DNA of 64,000 nucleotides from Zhengitettix transpicula (GCA_037074705.1 CM073593.1:63591501-63655500), one strand, 5' to 3'. Positions 36,319-49,344 are shown, numbered from the stretch's first letter. Program-made: numbers and translations. Notes: generated from the sequence alone by a model not told the origin.

Positions 36319-36463
36319 AACAATTACACCGGGAAGACTGCAATCTTTAAAGTTTTATATATTTTATGAGTAAAACATAGAACAATAGGTTTGGTCCGTA
36401 ATAATTAAATATTCATTCTGTAAAGTATTTAAAGTAAGTTGCTTCAATTGATATTTATCGGAC

Positions 36464-37188
36464 GTCTACATAATAAAAAAGTATGTATATTTGTTTGAAA
36501 ATGTTAACATTAATTTCGATACAAATTTAAACGCGTGGACAGATTGCAACGAAACTTGGAACACATATTCATAAAAACACGAGAAATGGTACTGTGGGAG
36601 TGAGAAATCCCTACCATAAATGTAGAAAGAATTCTAATTGAAAAATGTGATCATTTTGAGTTAAATTACGTCACGCCAACATACGATGACGTCACGCGAG
36701 AGAGAGACGTTACTACGATATGAACAAAGGAAATAGTTACTTTTTCCGTAATGAAATAAGACAGAAATATTTTCATTCAATAATAAGTTTAATTTTTATC
36801 CACAACGAAATCTATCTAATGATAATAAAAAATAATACGAAACAATTAACGATCATTGCGGAAAATTTAAATTAAATTTTGTGCCATATTAGTGACTCCA
36901 ATATGTTTGCATTGTGAATCTAGCTAGCAGTTAGATCTATCGTAATGTCTAAAGACTGAGGGACAATTATATACTACAATACTCAAGGAGTATATTTAAG
37001 AAGAAATTCGAAGGTATGTTTGTTGGGATACATGCAATAAAATTCCATGTATTTTATAGCTGTTCAATTAATGCACTTTTGGTCGAAAGTATGTACGAAA
37101 CTAGGAATATTTAGATTTAGGTTAAATCACTTCTTTTCTATATACTAATATAGAATTAAATACTTTTTCGTGTTTATATAAAAAGTAC
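36464..37188 (-). mobile_element. Element E, copy 2 of an inverted pair
   Basis: Reverse-complement partner of 24745-25443, about 11 kb away. It retains the GAGAGAGAGACG/TGACGTCA block, the GCCATATTAGTGACTCCAAT block and the AAACGCGTGGACAGATTGCA block. The divergence and small indels indicate independent decay. Confidence 0.75.
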
Positions 37189-38399
37189 ATAAACAAGTAA
37201 ATAAAATAAATAAACTTGTAATTTTTGTGACCATGAGATATCATCCTCGAATTTAATTGCATTAAATAATTAATTATTTCTAGCTTTATTGGCTAATTTG
37301 TATATTTTATTTTGTAGGTAACCTACGCCTACGCAAGAGTAGTTTCATTCTTCAGCCTTACAATATTGGAAATATATAACGCGTCTAAATACATTGGGAT
37401 TTGATGTATAATCAAAAAAATATATTGCGTTCGTATTTTATTGGCTTGGTGCATGTAGCTATTTATCGGTCGATATTTCGATGACATAACGTCACTCTTT
37501 ATTCACCATTTCTCTCCGAAAAAGAAAGAAACGTTCATAATAAACTTAGTTTAAACACGGATTCGAGAAACATGACGTCCTACATTAAGATCCACACGTT
37601 CTTTAATCACGAACACAGAGAGGGGAAAATATTTACAACTTTTTGTGAAAATGACAGAAGGGAAATGTAAATTTATATATATATAAAAAAAGAAGAGCAT
37701 CTCAGGGGATCATGTTTTATTGGCTGGTGTTTGCTGATAGAACACATGAATGTACACAAACATTCAATGGTTTCAATCGGACCTCCATTTTCCTTGTGAT
37801 GCAGCGAAATCATGCGAAACCTTCAATCGCAGTGCTGGGAGAATATATCGAATGCACCAGTGTCGGAACGTACACACGACAACGCGAATAAATATTTCGA
37901 AATTCACGATAGTTGTTTTAAATTTTTCAGTGGGGCAACAGTACAACGAATACTTTTACACAATAAAACTTATTCACGGTATAATTCATTAGTGGTAGAA
38001 TATTATGAATGTATGCAATGTCTGGAAAATGAGGATTCCATCGAGAGCGATTGATCAAGCTCAATCACTGACAGGCCGCTGTGAGCATTAAGTTCGCTAC
38101 TGCTTCATCTAGGCTAAGAGAAACTAATTATAGAATCAACTGGAGTGGCCCGACTCCATATATTTCACGATCTTCATTAAAATTACGCTCCTCGGCCTGT
38201 AAGTTTTGTTACCTCATAGATGTTATAACACGAAATACGTATTTGTAATTTATTTGAAAACGCCTTTTGTAATTTTTTTAAAAAAATAGTGTTTTACTTA
38301 GCATTAATCTAGTCAAAGTACCGGTCGATCACGAGGGCTATAAAAATCTATCACTGAAATATGTCCAAGGAACTAAACAAATGACACCGAGATACTTTT
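37189..38399. other. Non-coding sequence
   Basis: Overlapping plus-strand frames at 37750-38054 show no recognisable motif. I do not support a gene here. Confidence 0.45.
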
Positions 38400-38835
38400 A
38401 AACGAAAAATGACTCATTATTTAGCTTTCTTAACAGGCGTGACACGTCATTTAAATAGCATTAACTTGAAGCTACAATGGAAAGATAAAACTATTACCGG
38501 CATGATTAGCCCCATAAACTCATTCAAAAGTAAATTGCAGTTATTAATTAATCAAATAATAAAAAACGATTTGAAAAATGATCCGGTTTTGAAAGCAAGG
38601 ACAAGTCCCTACTTAAACTACGGCATTTATAGACAGAAGTGAAAAATATTCAGAGTGAATTTGAAAGTCGTTTTTCCGATTTTAACAACTTGACGAATAT
38701 TGTAACTTGTTATCCGTTCTCTTCTGTAGACGTTGAAAAATATTCTACTGAAATATTAAACACCATCTATCTATCTTCAGTCGCAGATATTGCAGATTAT
38801 TTCAGGTATTCATGTCAAAGCCAGAACCAGTGATA
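38400..38835 (+). pseudogene. hAT-type transposase relic
   Basis: Two adjoining frames (38409-38642, then 38639-38833 after a shift) read HYLAFLTGVTRHLNSINLKL followed by QWKDKTI. They later read IQSEFESRFSDFNNL and then YPFSSVDVE. This order matches the middle of hAT-family transposases of the domesticated GTF2IRD2/SCAND3/ZBED5 type, which carry LAFLTDIT-HLN-LNLQLQGK, then F--RF-DF and NPF--DVE. The spacing, about 110 residues, also fits. The frameshift and the loss of everything upstream and downstream show decay. The 3' side is cut by a (TA)n tract. Confidence 0.75.
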
Positions 38836-38848
38836 GAAAATTTAGATC

Positions 38849-38851
<3 letters not shown>

Positions 38852-38879
<28 letters not shown>
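38852..38879. repeat. (TA)n microsatellite
   Basis: 14 TA units immediately 3' of the hAT relic. Confidence 0.95.
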
Positions 38880-38885
<6 letters not shown>

Positions 38886-39575
38886 CCATGTTTTTTGCTT
38901 AAAAAAATCGGATTATTGGGGTCAATTTGTGCGAATCTGCGTTTTTCTGATATTAAAATTATAAAATCTAAATATGGCATTCGGCTAACTAACTTACATC
39001 TGTCATGTTGCTTGAGATTGTCTTTTAGTAATTACGTAACATCCTATGTAACTTATGCATCAACACCAAACGATTAGTTGTGTGTTAGTGACATAGATAT
39101 ACATTTAATCATAATAGTTATTATGTAGGCATAAACAGGATACAATAAAAATTTTATTTTATTTGCCTTGTAATTTTCCTATAGTAGTAGTATAGGAGCA
39201 AGTATAAAAAACAATACATCGACACGCTCACCTGTCATAGATCTTAGTTTCTAACCTCCTATCCCCGATTACTTATTTTTTGTCGACTGCTAGCCCCGCA
39301 TATTTTCTTTCCGGTCTATCGCTCATAGTCAAAGTCTGAGCACTCCTGATGTATAGTGTTAATATAATACAACTAGTGTTATCGTATTCTCGGTAAAATA
39401 TGTTCAAATTTCCACTCAGTTTCTGAATTAAAAAAGGTATGACTGATACAACAAAAATTATTTTGTTGGATCAATCGCAATTCTTCCAAGTCTATAATCA
39501 GAGTACCCACAAATACCCATTAATTTTATTCTTAGTTTTGTGATCATTAGTTAAATTTTACTCCCTCGTGTTTAC

Positions 39576-39620
<45 letters not shown>

Positions 39621-42600
39621 TTATATTCAGTTTCAAATATAATTAAAATAATTTAATACTTATTGAATATACATACAGACGATTCATGTACGTAAACAAC
39701 CGATAATGATTTGGGGAAAAATTGACCCCTTAACAGTGCACGAAAATTTTGTATTTAATTAATATAAATCAATACTACTTTACAGCCCCTATTGAATTAT
39801 AAGGCGTCTTTAATATTGATAATTTAAGTCTCTATAATTGAAGTTCAGTCAAGTATTCTGATTATATAACCAATTACCTCAATTATTCAATTTCTGTGTA
39901 TGTGTTTAATAATCTGCAATTGGGCAAACAGTCCGGTGGAATATACATGATAATATTGTGTATTATACATATTACTTTTTATCTAACGTAGATTCACAAT
40001 AGCAGTACATTATCCTTAGTAATATTTGTATCCATAAAAAAGGAACACTGCCTGTAATAATCACGGTTTGACTCTACACTTCACTTTAAGTTGGGCTTCA
40101 CTTCCTACGGTTTTTGAGACTCAATCTAAACAGTCCCACAGGTAAATTAGTATAGTTGTTGATTTTTCTATTCAGGAATGAAAATTTCATCACATAAATT
40201 TTTCTCCTGACATTTTATTTTAAATTGATGTTACTGTCTACCGATATAGCTGGACTTTTGGAGTTGATTCCCATCCAAGTCACTTGCCACGAAGTTCTAT
40301 TTGAAGGAGTAATTAATCTTAATCTTGTAGCAATGATTCAGAAGATACAAAGAGTAAAGTGTCTAACCTTCGAAAGCTTTTTGTTCGAGTTTCAAAAATA
40401 ATGAAAGGATATCAGGAACTTAGAGGACTACAATTTTTACAGACAATTTTTTTTTAATTCATCAGAGGGAAACATCAATCTCATATACAACGAATATTTT
40501 TTCTGTTCACTACGGGATAAAATCGAGTCTTATGGAGGTAATTAATAAATAAATACATATCCTTAATTAATTATTTAATATTTACAATATATTAAATAGA
40601 GTTTATAGTCGTAATCGTTAATTAATCGTATATTTACTGATAGGCAAATTATTATTACTAATAAGTTTTTAATTGCATTAATTAACCTAACAGCCAATTG
40701 AGTTTGATACGCCGTATGTGAAACAAACCTCTTAAATATATCTTTAATTTACCATACTCATGTCTGTGTCGCGCACATCGAAACGACAACTTCTCGAAAT
40801 GGTATTTGCCCATTTAGAGGCCGCTTTAGAGCATATAATTACGGGTGAGTACACTTACTGTCCTAAGCACCGAGTTGTAATCGCGTCAAATTCAAACGTC
40901 ACAAACTATTAGCCGGCCCCTAAATGTCATCATAGACGTAAATCAGGGGTCCGTGTAGGTCACAGAATACCATGTATCTCATATACTACAGTTTTAAATT
41001 TACCAACGTAGTAATAAGTATATTGCAAAAAGAAATTGTCAAAAGTTGCACTTTTGAGAATCTTTAAAGATACAGTAAAGTTGCAGTAAATATAAACGTA
41101 AATAAGGATACATGGAAACTTTTCCACTGAATTTTTTGTTCAGAACACTGAATTATACAACATATATCTGGAATAACAGGATATGAAAGCCGCTAAAAAA
41201 AAATCAGTTGAAAATGGCAAATTATAAGAAACAGTTTAATTACATTAATATATTTTATGTTGCGGACACTGAGTATATAACATGATTGGAAAATAAACTT
41301 AATGGATTAAAAATAAAAAGGATATTTCTGTACAAGCCTAACAGTTTATCAATGAAACGCTGCGAACAATTTTTCCCATGGTTACCTGTTTTATTTAAAT
41401 CTTTTAGCTGCCAATATTTTACATTTTATCAGCAAAAGAGTATTCCTCTAATTTATAAATATGCTTTGATCTCCTGAATATGTTGTCCCGAAATGATAAT
41501 ACCAGAGGCTTTTAATTTATCACAGCAATGGCTTTGTAGTCATAACAGCACGAAAAAATCTAAAGTGTTGCTACCGTCAAAATGTTTATGTAAAAACAAA
41601 TTCTATACAATTATATAATAGCACAATTAATTATATTAAATGTGAATTTTGTTTATAAAACGCAAATGTGAATAAACATTTGTGTGCAATTAACAACAAA
41701 GCGTAATTACTTTGAAATCTGTGGTAAAATATGATTGAGTCAGAGTTTACAAAAGTTAATGTTTATTTATTACTACGAAAAAGTCCAGTCATGTAAAAAA
41801 ATTATATTTATATATGATTCCGTAATTGTATACAGTTAGATTCTCTAAAATTTGAAAGTGTTGAGAAGCAGTTTTTACGACTAAATTATTTGATATAAAT
41901 TTCAATGTTCACCTTAACCGAAAATATTCTGATTGGTTTCTCTTGAAATTGATAAAATACCTAAAAATAGAATAATTAGAAATCTTTATTTTAATTTTCA
42001 TAGATCAGATTTCCAATTTATGGGTTCATATCACTATAGGACGCGTCAGCAACGTAGGCGTGTGGCGCAACGCGAAATAACCACATAGAAGACACGATAT
42101 ATCACGCACAAGCTCTAGGCGCATACTGAAGCTGATTGTCGGCTTGCAGAGGACATTAACAGGTTAGTCAGGAAATGTGACGCGTTCTATAGTATTTCGT
42201 TTTCCGTAATTCATAAGGTAATGCCTCATTAGGTCCTCCAAACTGAATAGATAATTTTTTGCCCGGCAAATAAGATCGTAGTTTAAACATTATTTGCAGC
42301 TAAAACGATGAAGACAAAAAAAATCTACGGAGACTAAAACAAAACCAGTTCCAAATTAAAAGTAGAAGTGAGGAATTCTGTATATTCACACCGGAATTTT
42401 TCGAAAATTGAATAAGTGGAAAATATCACTAACGATAAACGTATTCAAATACTACACGACTCTGATTTAAAAATGTTATTTTATTACATTAAATGACGTT
42501 ATTTTAAAGCACAGTAAAATTTTAAGCGCAACGTCTCTACGGATAAGTAAAACTAAGTATGCATTGAGACTCGTTCTCTAGTTATCAATTTCCTTTTCCT

Positions 42601-43540
42601 AGTGTTTTAAACTACAAATTAATAATCTCCTTCTTGCACTTTGTACAATTTTCCTCAACATCTTTATTTGTCATTTTATTCAATGACCCTATTTCCGTGT
42701 TTATTTCAGTTTTTACGTTTTTTTAAACGACATTCTTTTTGATCGATGTTTGTTTTATCGTCCATTACTACCATACACATATCAATATAACAGACAATAA
42801 AAAGATGTTTCTACAAGTCGTGATTAATGGACAAAAAAACTTAGAATAATCAGAAATATCACATTTTTGTACTAAAAATATGGATTAATGAAACATTATA
42901 AATAACTGATTCGTAAAAAACTTTATGACACGGTGATATAACAATGATATAACGTTAAAATTGTAATATAATATTCACCATGTAGAATGACAAACAGTTT
43001 CTACAACATTATTTTTTTGTGTATAAATTGAAAGAAAAAAATCAGTTAACTCCGCCAACAGCGGATTAAATCTAGGAAAACTGCTCTTTATGGATATTAA
43101 TGCTGGGCAAATTCATCGGAGGTTTACAGCCTATTGATACCCAGCAGTGTAATAAATCAAACAGGATCCGTCCGCTCAGTCCAATTTAATTACACAAAAG
43201 AACCGAAACGATTCACTTCACAAACGACGCACAGATACCAAGTAGATGAAGAAGATGATCGTTATTGGAACAAAAAGCCGACGAAAAATTTTTATACGGT
43301 TCTTTCTATTATTGTTAACTTAATTCCATTTAATTGGTAATAATAATTCAATATAAATCTATTTATAATAATTCGGAAATTATATATTGTAAAAATGTAA
43401 GTATCATTTAACTGAATAATAATAATAAATAAATAAACTTTTCACAAGTGACATTTCAATAATAATTTGAAGAAGTGTTTCTTTAATTAAAAACTTTCTT
43501 GTCTCTCGTAATTTAATATCGATCCCATTTAATTAGTTAC
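38880..43540. other. Long non-coding stretch
   Basis: No gene recognised. It holds the (TA)n tract at 39579-39618 and slightly GC-richer patches near 40680-40980 and 42030-42190. Neither patch has a coding frame or repeat hallmark. Confidence 0.5.
39579..39618. repeat. (TA)n microsatellite
   Basis: About 20 units. Confidence 0.95.
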
Positions 43541-43960
43541 ATGTTATCTGAACGAAATTTATAGAAAAAGTTCTTTTATGGTTTCCAAGCCAACAGATAC
43601 CCTTGGTTCTGCAGAGATGGAACGTAAGGGCTTCAGAAGTAATTAAATTCGAGAAAATAACCTCCCAGACCGCGTCCAGTAAAACCCCAGTGACACTTCC
43701 GCAGTCAACGCAGCAATTATCGGCTCGTCAAAAGTTTCAATAATTACTGCTTAATCGGTTGTTGACTTGCCCACATTTACTACGGTTGGGAAACCTCACG
43801 ATGAAGTGGAAGTAAATTATTAACTCGTCCTAGCCAATTAATGTCGATTTACGCAGGGGATCAAAATTTGCTGGGAAAATAGATCAGTATGTAGTTAATT
43901 AAGAGGAGATTTCCAAGGGGAATTATGCCCCTCAATATAACAGACGAGGGAGCAATTATT
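43541..43960. other. Candidate conserved non-coding segment
   Basis: Balanced composition, no repeat hallmarks and no open frame. It is dense in TAATTA-type homeodomain words (for example AATTAGTTAC, CAATAATTACTG, TTAATTAAG). This is the profile of an enhancer-like element, inferred from composition only. Confidence 0.25.
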
Positions 43961-44912
43961 TTATATATTTATCCTATTACGACACATTCAGAAATTAAAC
44001 ATTAATTAACCTTTCGCATGTTTGCATCATCAGGAAGAATTAATTCCGGTGACGTTTCCATTCCTAAATGAAGTAGTGTATTTTACCAGTCTTATATTAA
44101 AAATATATATTTAACGACCATTAATCGACATTTGTATACACAATTAATATTCTTTAATTATTTACATGTCTGTCAATGGTAAATACATAATATTATTTTT
44201 AAAAAAAAGACCGTATAAACCTAGCAAGTAATCTTCATAGCCATAATGAGTAAATATTTATAACATCTTACACAAATATGTACACAACCGTGCTGTCGAA
44301 TTAAAATTTATGATAAATAAATAATTTTGTATTATAAGAATGGTCGATAAATATCTATTATAATTAATATTTTATTCTTAGTTCCCTTTGCAAAGATCAG
44401 GTAATTGTTTAAAGGATAACATAAATGTCTGAAAATATTAGCTTGGTTCAACAAATCTCAATTGTTCTATTCTTTATCGAATTCCTCGAAAGTAAATATT
44501 GAAGAAGAGATAACCAGTATATACCAAATCAGAAATTTCAGAAGGAAAGACATTGCGAAGAGAGAAAATGAAATAAGCTCAAGTATAGAGAAGATTGGAG
44601 AAATACGAATAGAGTCCTTTATTCGTATTATCGCAATTAATATATATGGATTCAAATCATAAATTTAATCAAAAAAATTCTGAATTTTTACCCATGCATA
44701 TTTTTTTATAAACCCTACTATTGATTGAGATATATTGAACCGTGATTCACGAGTTTCATCCAGCCGTAAGAGACTCGCAAAAAATACCATACAACAATTA
44801 TTAATTTATAAAATATATGAGAAAATTAATTAAATGTTTATAACGAATGTTGGTTTGTATTTTGGATTATAATACACTAGTTGGCGACATCATTATGACC
44901 TCGCAATTAGAA
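43961..44912. other. Non-coding sequence
   Basis: AT-rich. The plus and minus frames at 44462-44662 overlap and carry no motif. Confidence 0.5.
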
Positions 44913-45090
44913 TTTTTTTTAGCGTAACAGGCTACATAAGGGTAATCCACATGGTGGCAACTCCACTTTAATAGCATAGGAAGGGATTTGAAATGGGGGA
45001 TTGGAAAGAGGAAGGTATCCAGGGGTTAACTAAAGCCCCCGGTCTGTGACCCAGGGACATACACTTCTCAAAAGAGGTCGTGGTGCCTCA
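44913..45090 (-). mobile_element. Repeat A-like 3' end at the tail of the LINE
   Basis: On the minus strand it shows GAGGCACC then a GGTC-CAGACC section. It then jumps (junction about 45041) to the 3' section of Repeat A and ends in an 8-base A tail (plus 44913-44920). About 190 bp of the family are missing at the jump. Orientation and position match the 3' UTR of the LINE relic that begins at 45180. No target-site duplication separates the two, so it may be the LINE's own 3' end. Confidence 0.7.
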
Positions 45091-46215
45091 GTTCCGACCG
45101 AAAGAACGGTCTTTTAGCACTTTAACAGCTCTTCGTAAACACTTAAGGAATACCGTTGTTGTGTTTATGAAGGTTCCATGGTTCCTTCTTCTTCTTCGGG
45201 TTTTCTCCCTTTATAGGTTTTCCGTCTTCAATTTCTATTTCTGTCTGTCGTTCTAATCTCCCTCTTCCAAATTCCTATCCTCCTTTATGGTTTTCACATG
45301 GATTTTCCACTTTAATCTGTGTCTGCCTCGTTTATTTTTTCCAGGAGGTGACCATTGGTATATTTCTTTTGGCCATCTTTCATTTTCCATTCTTTGTACG
45401 TGACCATACCATTTAAGGGTTTGATTTTCAATCCTTTTAACGACAGACGTGGTTAAGTTCATTTCTTTCCAAAGCAGCTCATTTCTAATTTTATCCTGTC
45501 TTCTTTTTTGAAGACTTCTCCTCAGATAATCGAATTCTTCTGTTCTAATTTTGTTCTGTTGTAATTCTGTCACGGGCCAAGTTTCACTTCCATAACATAG
45601 AATGTTCTGTATTATGCCCTTATAAATTTTGAGTTTTGTTTCCGTTGTTAAATTTTTATTCCAAATTATTCCGTGTAAATTCTTTGGTTGCATTCTTTGC
45701 CATTGAAATTTTAGTTTGTATATCTCTTTCGCATGTTCCTACATTTGTAATTATTGACCCCAAGTATTTAATAAATTCACATTTTTTTATTTTTCCTGTT
45801 TCGAGTGTTATGTTTTCTACATCTTTTCCTAAACTCGTGTTTTCTGTCTTCTGTAAATTTATTTTCAGTCCCCATTTCTTATATTCTTCCGTGAGCTTAT
45901 TTATCATATATATATCATGTCTTCTTCATCTCCTGCAAATGTTACCTGATCGTCGGCGAACAACAATGAATGTAGTATCCTATCTCCTATGGGAATGCCC
46001 ATTCCAGAACATTTTTTATACCATAAATTACGTGCCTGATCTAAATAAATATTAAAAACTATCGGTGATAGTCTGCATCCATGATTAAGGCTTTTATTCA
46101 CTCTGAATACTTCTGTTAGTTTATTCTGTATTTTAACTTTGGATTTTGTATTATTATAGATTCTTCTAACAATATGTTTCCAAGATTGTTGAATTGCCTC
46201 GTTTTACCAATCACT
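45091..46215 (-). pseudogene. LINE reverse transcriptase C-terminal half, frameshifted
   Basis: Minus-strand frames (from 46215 down through 46101-45904, 45907-45656 and 45693-45253) read continuously as one protein after two frameshifts. In order they give EVFRVNKSLNHGCRLSPIVF, then FADD at 45949-45960 (catalytic aspartates of the reverse transcriptase), then KKWGLKINLQKTE and YLGSI (thumb side). After these come LCYGSETW and KWYGHVQRMENERWPKEIYQ, then RGRHRLKW and a stop at the usual place. The YGSETW/GHVQRM tail is typical of the insect endonuclease-reverse transcriptases often assigned to the RTE side of LINEs. The clade is uncertain. A stop near 46200 and loss of the N-terminal half show a 5'-truncated dead copy. 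45091-45175 is its 3' untranslated part. Confidence 0.85.
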
Positions 46216-48695
46216 TCTATTGACTTTCTTCCCTTTTAATTTCATACTGATCCTGTAACGACTTCGACGCGATATACCTACATTTCTTTAAGTCTTTAGT
46301 ACTCTTTATTGAGGTAAGATAACTGTTTATTTAGCTAAATATTCTCCATAGAGAACTTGATTATAGATCAGTAACACCGACATTTCATTTTAAATCCAAG
46401 GAAAAATTTTATTTTCAATTGTTTTCTATGTTTTTTGTTAACTTTAAATAGCCGAAAAATAATATAATGTAGGAAATTACAAGTTTATTACAATTATTTT
46501 ATGTTTGAAGTAATTCAAAAAAATCTTGCGACTGAAATCGCGGTTACCACTAGTAAGCTTTAAGTTGCAATGGTTATAAATGGTAAAGTAACGTCAATCA
46601 TGTTCCCACTACTGTATGTCATTGTGAATCTTTTACAACTTCCAGTTTTCCTGTGCCGTAGATCATTCATGCACATCTGCCTTCAGCAGCCAGTCCATCA
46701 ATCCACATCTCAAAGGGCTGTTAGAGCTGCCGCCTGTCGATTACCGATACCAAATCCGTTGACGGTCCAGAGCACAATTACCAGTCCCCAAGGAAAATTC
46801 GTCTAGTAAGTCTTCCAATATAGACATGTCAAGAATTTGAGTGTAATATCACACCTCGTTAAACAGCATAATTTTATAATAAAATCGAAATCTTACATAT
46901 ATAAATGCCGGATATTTTAGAAATGATGCAGACATTGATGAATGGTGCCACTTACGAGGCACAGACAGAAGTCATAGGATAGAAAAATTATGTAAAAACC
47001 AGAATATACATCCTAGTTATGTTGCAAGCTTCAATTAAATAAATTGAGTTTTTTATAAATTTTCTACTTAATATTTGCCTCCCCTATATAAGTAGAGAAA
47101 CGAAACATATTCTCTCTCGTTCTGTATTGGAAGTGACATTGTTATTGTGAGTGCGATATTTTTTCTTAGAATAAAATAATACAAACGAATATTTAGATCC
47201 TGAATTTCTTCGGATCATAATTCCTGATTCTTCGACACAGGCATCATATATCATTCTTCTTCAAAACTGCATGTATACACTGATAAGTTTAACCGTTATC
47301 CACATTTGAACACCCAGTGATATACGATGTTTGTGACAGTTTGCTAATTAATTGATCCAGATACACGTGGCTATTCGTTGTTTTACAGACCCGTGTATCT
47401 CACGACGGGATAATGGCGTAACCAACCTAGTGAACTCTTCTTGTTCGTATCGCCAAAACGTTTTTTTATATAGTAAAAACAATTAAAAAAACCTTATCAA
47501 TATTGATTTTACCCTACAGGTTATATTTTTTGCAACAGAAATGTAAACTCGTATTCCGGAATGGAAGAGAAAAAAAGCATTTGTTTGCCCCTACCACATT
47601 AAATGTGCGTAGGGAAAAAAAGACGGTTTGGCGAACGGTTCACACGTTCGTCAGTTTAAACTTATCGTGTACGACATTCCCTTACAACAACTGATTTACC
47701 AAGATATCACAGACAACAAGTAATTGCATAAATTAGGCTAAGAATGAGGAAGTGGGAGTGAGTCAGAGAAGGAGGAAGTTGGTGGTTGCAAAATGAAGAA
47801 AATAGTAAGGTTTATTCAAAATAAATAAATTAACCACAAAGTACGAAAGTGGAATATTTAATGTTCTGGTAAATTCTAGAATTACAACTCCAAAGAAATT
47901 ATGAATACTAAAAAAATACAACGTTCGGAACTTAACTTTCATAACGGCCGGTCCACGCATTTAAAAATTTATTTAATTTCCCTAAATATGTTTCTTGTAC
48001 ATATTTTGATTCATAATTGAATCATGAATAATTTTTACTATTCCATAGATTTATATTAATTTAGATCACCTCTATCATTAACTTTATACTAGATGTGGTC
48101 CAAATTTTTTTTCTCAATTTTTTTATTAAAATGTAATTCAACAATTTAACAGTAAATTAAATATCTAATTTTTCTGACTTAATTGAATAAATTATTTGTT
48201 TATATTATGCTTATTGTCAGATAATTATCAATCATTTTTATTATGAACGATGAGTAATAATGAGAGATATTGGGTAAAATTGCGGAGATAACTAGCACTG
48301 ACTCGATCAGGAATCTATTACTTTAAAGTAATTTTACAGTTGATTTATTTTTGTTTATGTGAATGATTTTCAAAAGTTTTCGTTTAAAATTACTCAGATC
48401 TGCAAGTATAGCTAACAAGGTAATATAGCATACTATAAAAAACTCGTGATTGCTAGACAGTATAATTCACTAAATACAACAGTAAACAAGGGTAAAAACA
48501 TATTTCTTGAAATATATCTGAAGTCGACAGATAAGTGTTGAACATGTTCCGAACAACATACTTGGTTCAAGGAATAGAATTTTCAATTCCACATAATCGT
48601 AATTTCAAATATGAAATGAATTTAAAATTTGACTAATTAATTAATTTATTCCTTGTATCACACTTAATTCATTATCATTATATAATCATTATATA
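46216..48695. other. Non-coding sequence
   Basis: No gene recognised. A CTATATAAGTAG TATA-like motif at about 47085-47096 lies upstream of nothing coding. The 78-codon frame at 46570-46806 has no motif. Confidence 0.5.
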
Positions 48696-48877
48696 TATAA
48701 ATACCACACAACGTTTCTGGGACCTTTGTTCGTTTCGTCAGAAGAACCTAGAGAAACAAAACTGCACTGGTCAGTTGACAACACTCAACTGGTCAAATGA
48801 CCATTGTGTTTCTCTAGGTTCTTCTTAGCATCTGACGAAAGAAACAAGGATCTCAGAAACATTGTGTGGTATTTATA
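48696..48877. mobile_element. Foldback element 3 (long palindrome)
   Basis: The arms start TATAAATACCACACAA and are near-perfect complements over about 75 bases each. The centre at about 48770-48800 contains CTGGTCAGTTGACAACACTCA. The word AACCTAGAGAAACA occurs in both arms. AT-rich ATTATCATTA-like sequence flanks both sides and may be a target duplication. Confidence 0.8.
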
Positions 48878-48884
48878 TTATCAT

Positions 48885-49055
48885 TATTATTATTATTTAT
48901 AGTCGCATCAACGGCTAGGCTAGGTCATTGTTTCCATACGGAGATATTCCCACAAAATAAATTTCAGAACACTCAATGTACCCTCGCCTGGATTCGAAAT
49001 CACGACCTCTGTAATGCGAGGCAGTCACGTTGACCACAAACACCACCGGAGATCA
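48885..49055 (-). repeat. tRNA-related SINE copy (family B), near complete
   Basis: The minus strand runs from a tRNA-like head with box-B-like ATTTCGAATCC (plus 48990-49000) to the shared end GTTGATGCGACTATAAATA, followed by an (ATA)n tail at plus 48878-48900. The tail abuts the foldback at 48696-48877. Lengths and ends agree with the copy at 868-1028. Confidence 0.65.
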
Positions 49056-49344
49056 GTTTTTAATTCCTTCTTTCCTTCGTTACATGTAATTATAATCGTG
49101 AATTTCTGTACCGAATTGAGAATCATAACACGCAACTGTTAAGTGTTTTGATGCATAACATGTGTTTATTCTGCATGAGAATGCAAACATTGCTGCTTTT
49201 AGTTATTGCAGAGTTATTACAGAGTCATACTTCTGTTCACAAGGATAAATTAGACGAAAAATCCTTCTCTGTGTCATTTACCAGAATATATGACGTCCAA
49301 TGGGTTAATTATGTACGAATAACACTGTGTTTAAGAATATATAT
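49056..49344. other. Non-coding sequence
   Basis: The plus frame 49148-49390 has no recognised domain. Confidence 0.45.

Noticed and set aside
45636..46055. 139-codon plus-strand frame
   Set aside because: It is the antisense shadow of the LINE reverse transcriptase, which carries the FADD motif on the minus strand.
47085..47096. TATA-like CTATATAAGTAG as a promoter
   Set aside because: It has no downstream coding region, leader or repeat structure. Such words are expected by chance in AT-rich DNA.
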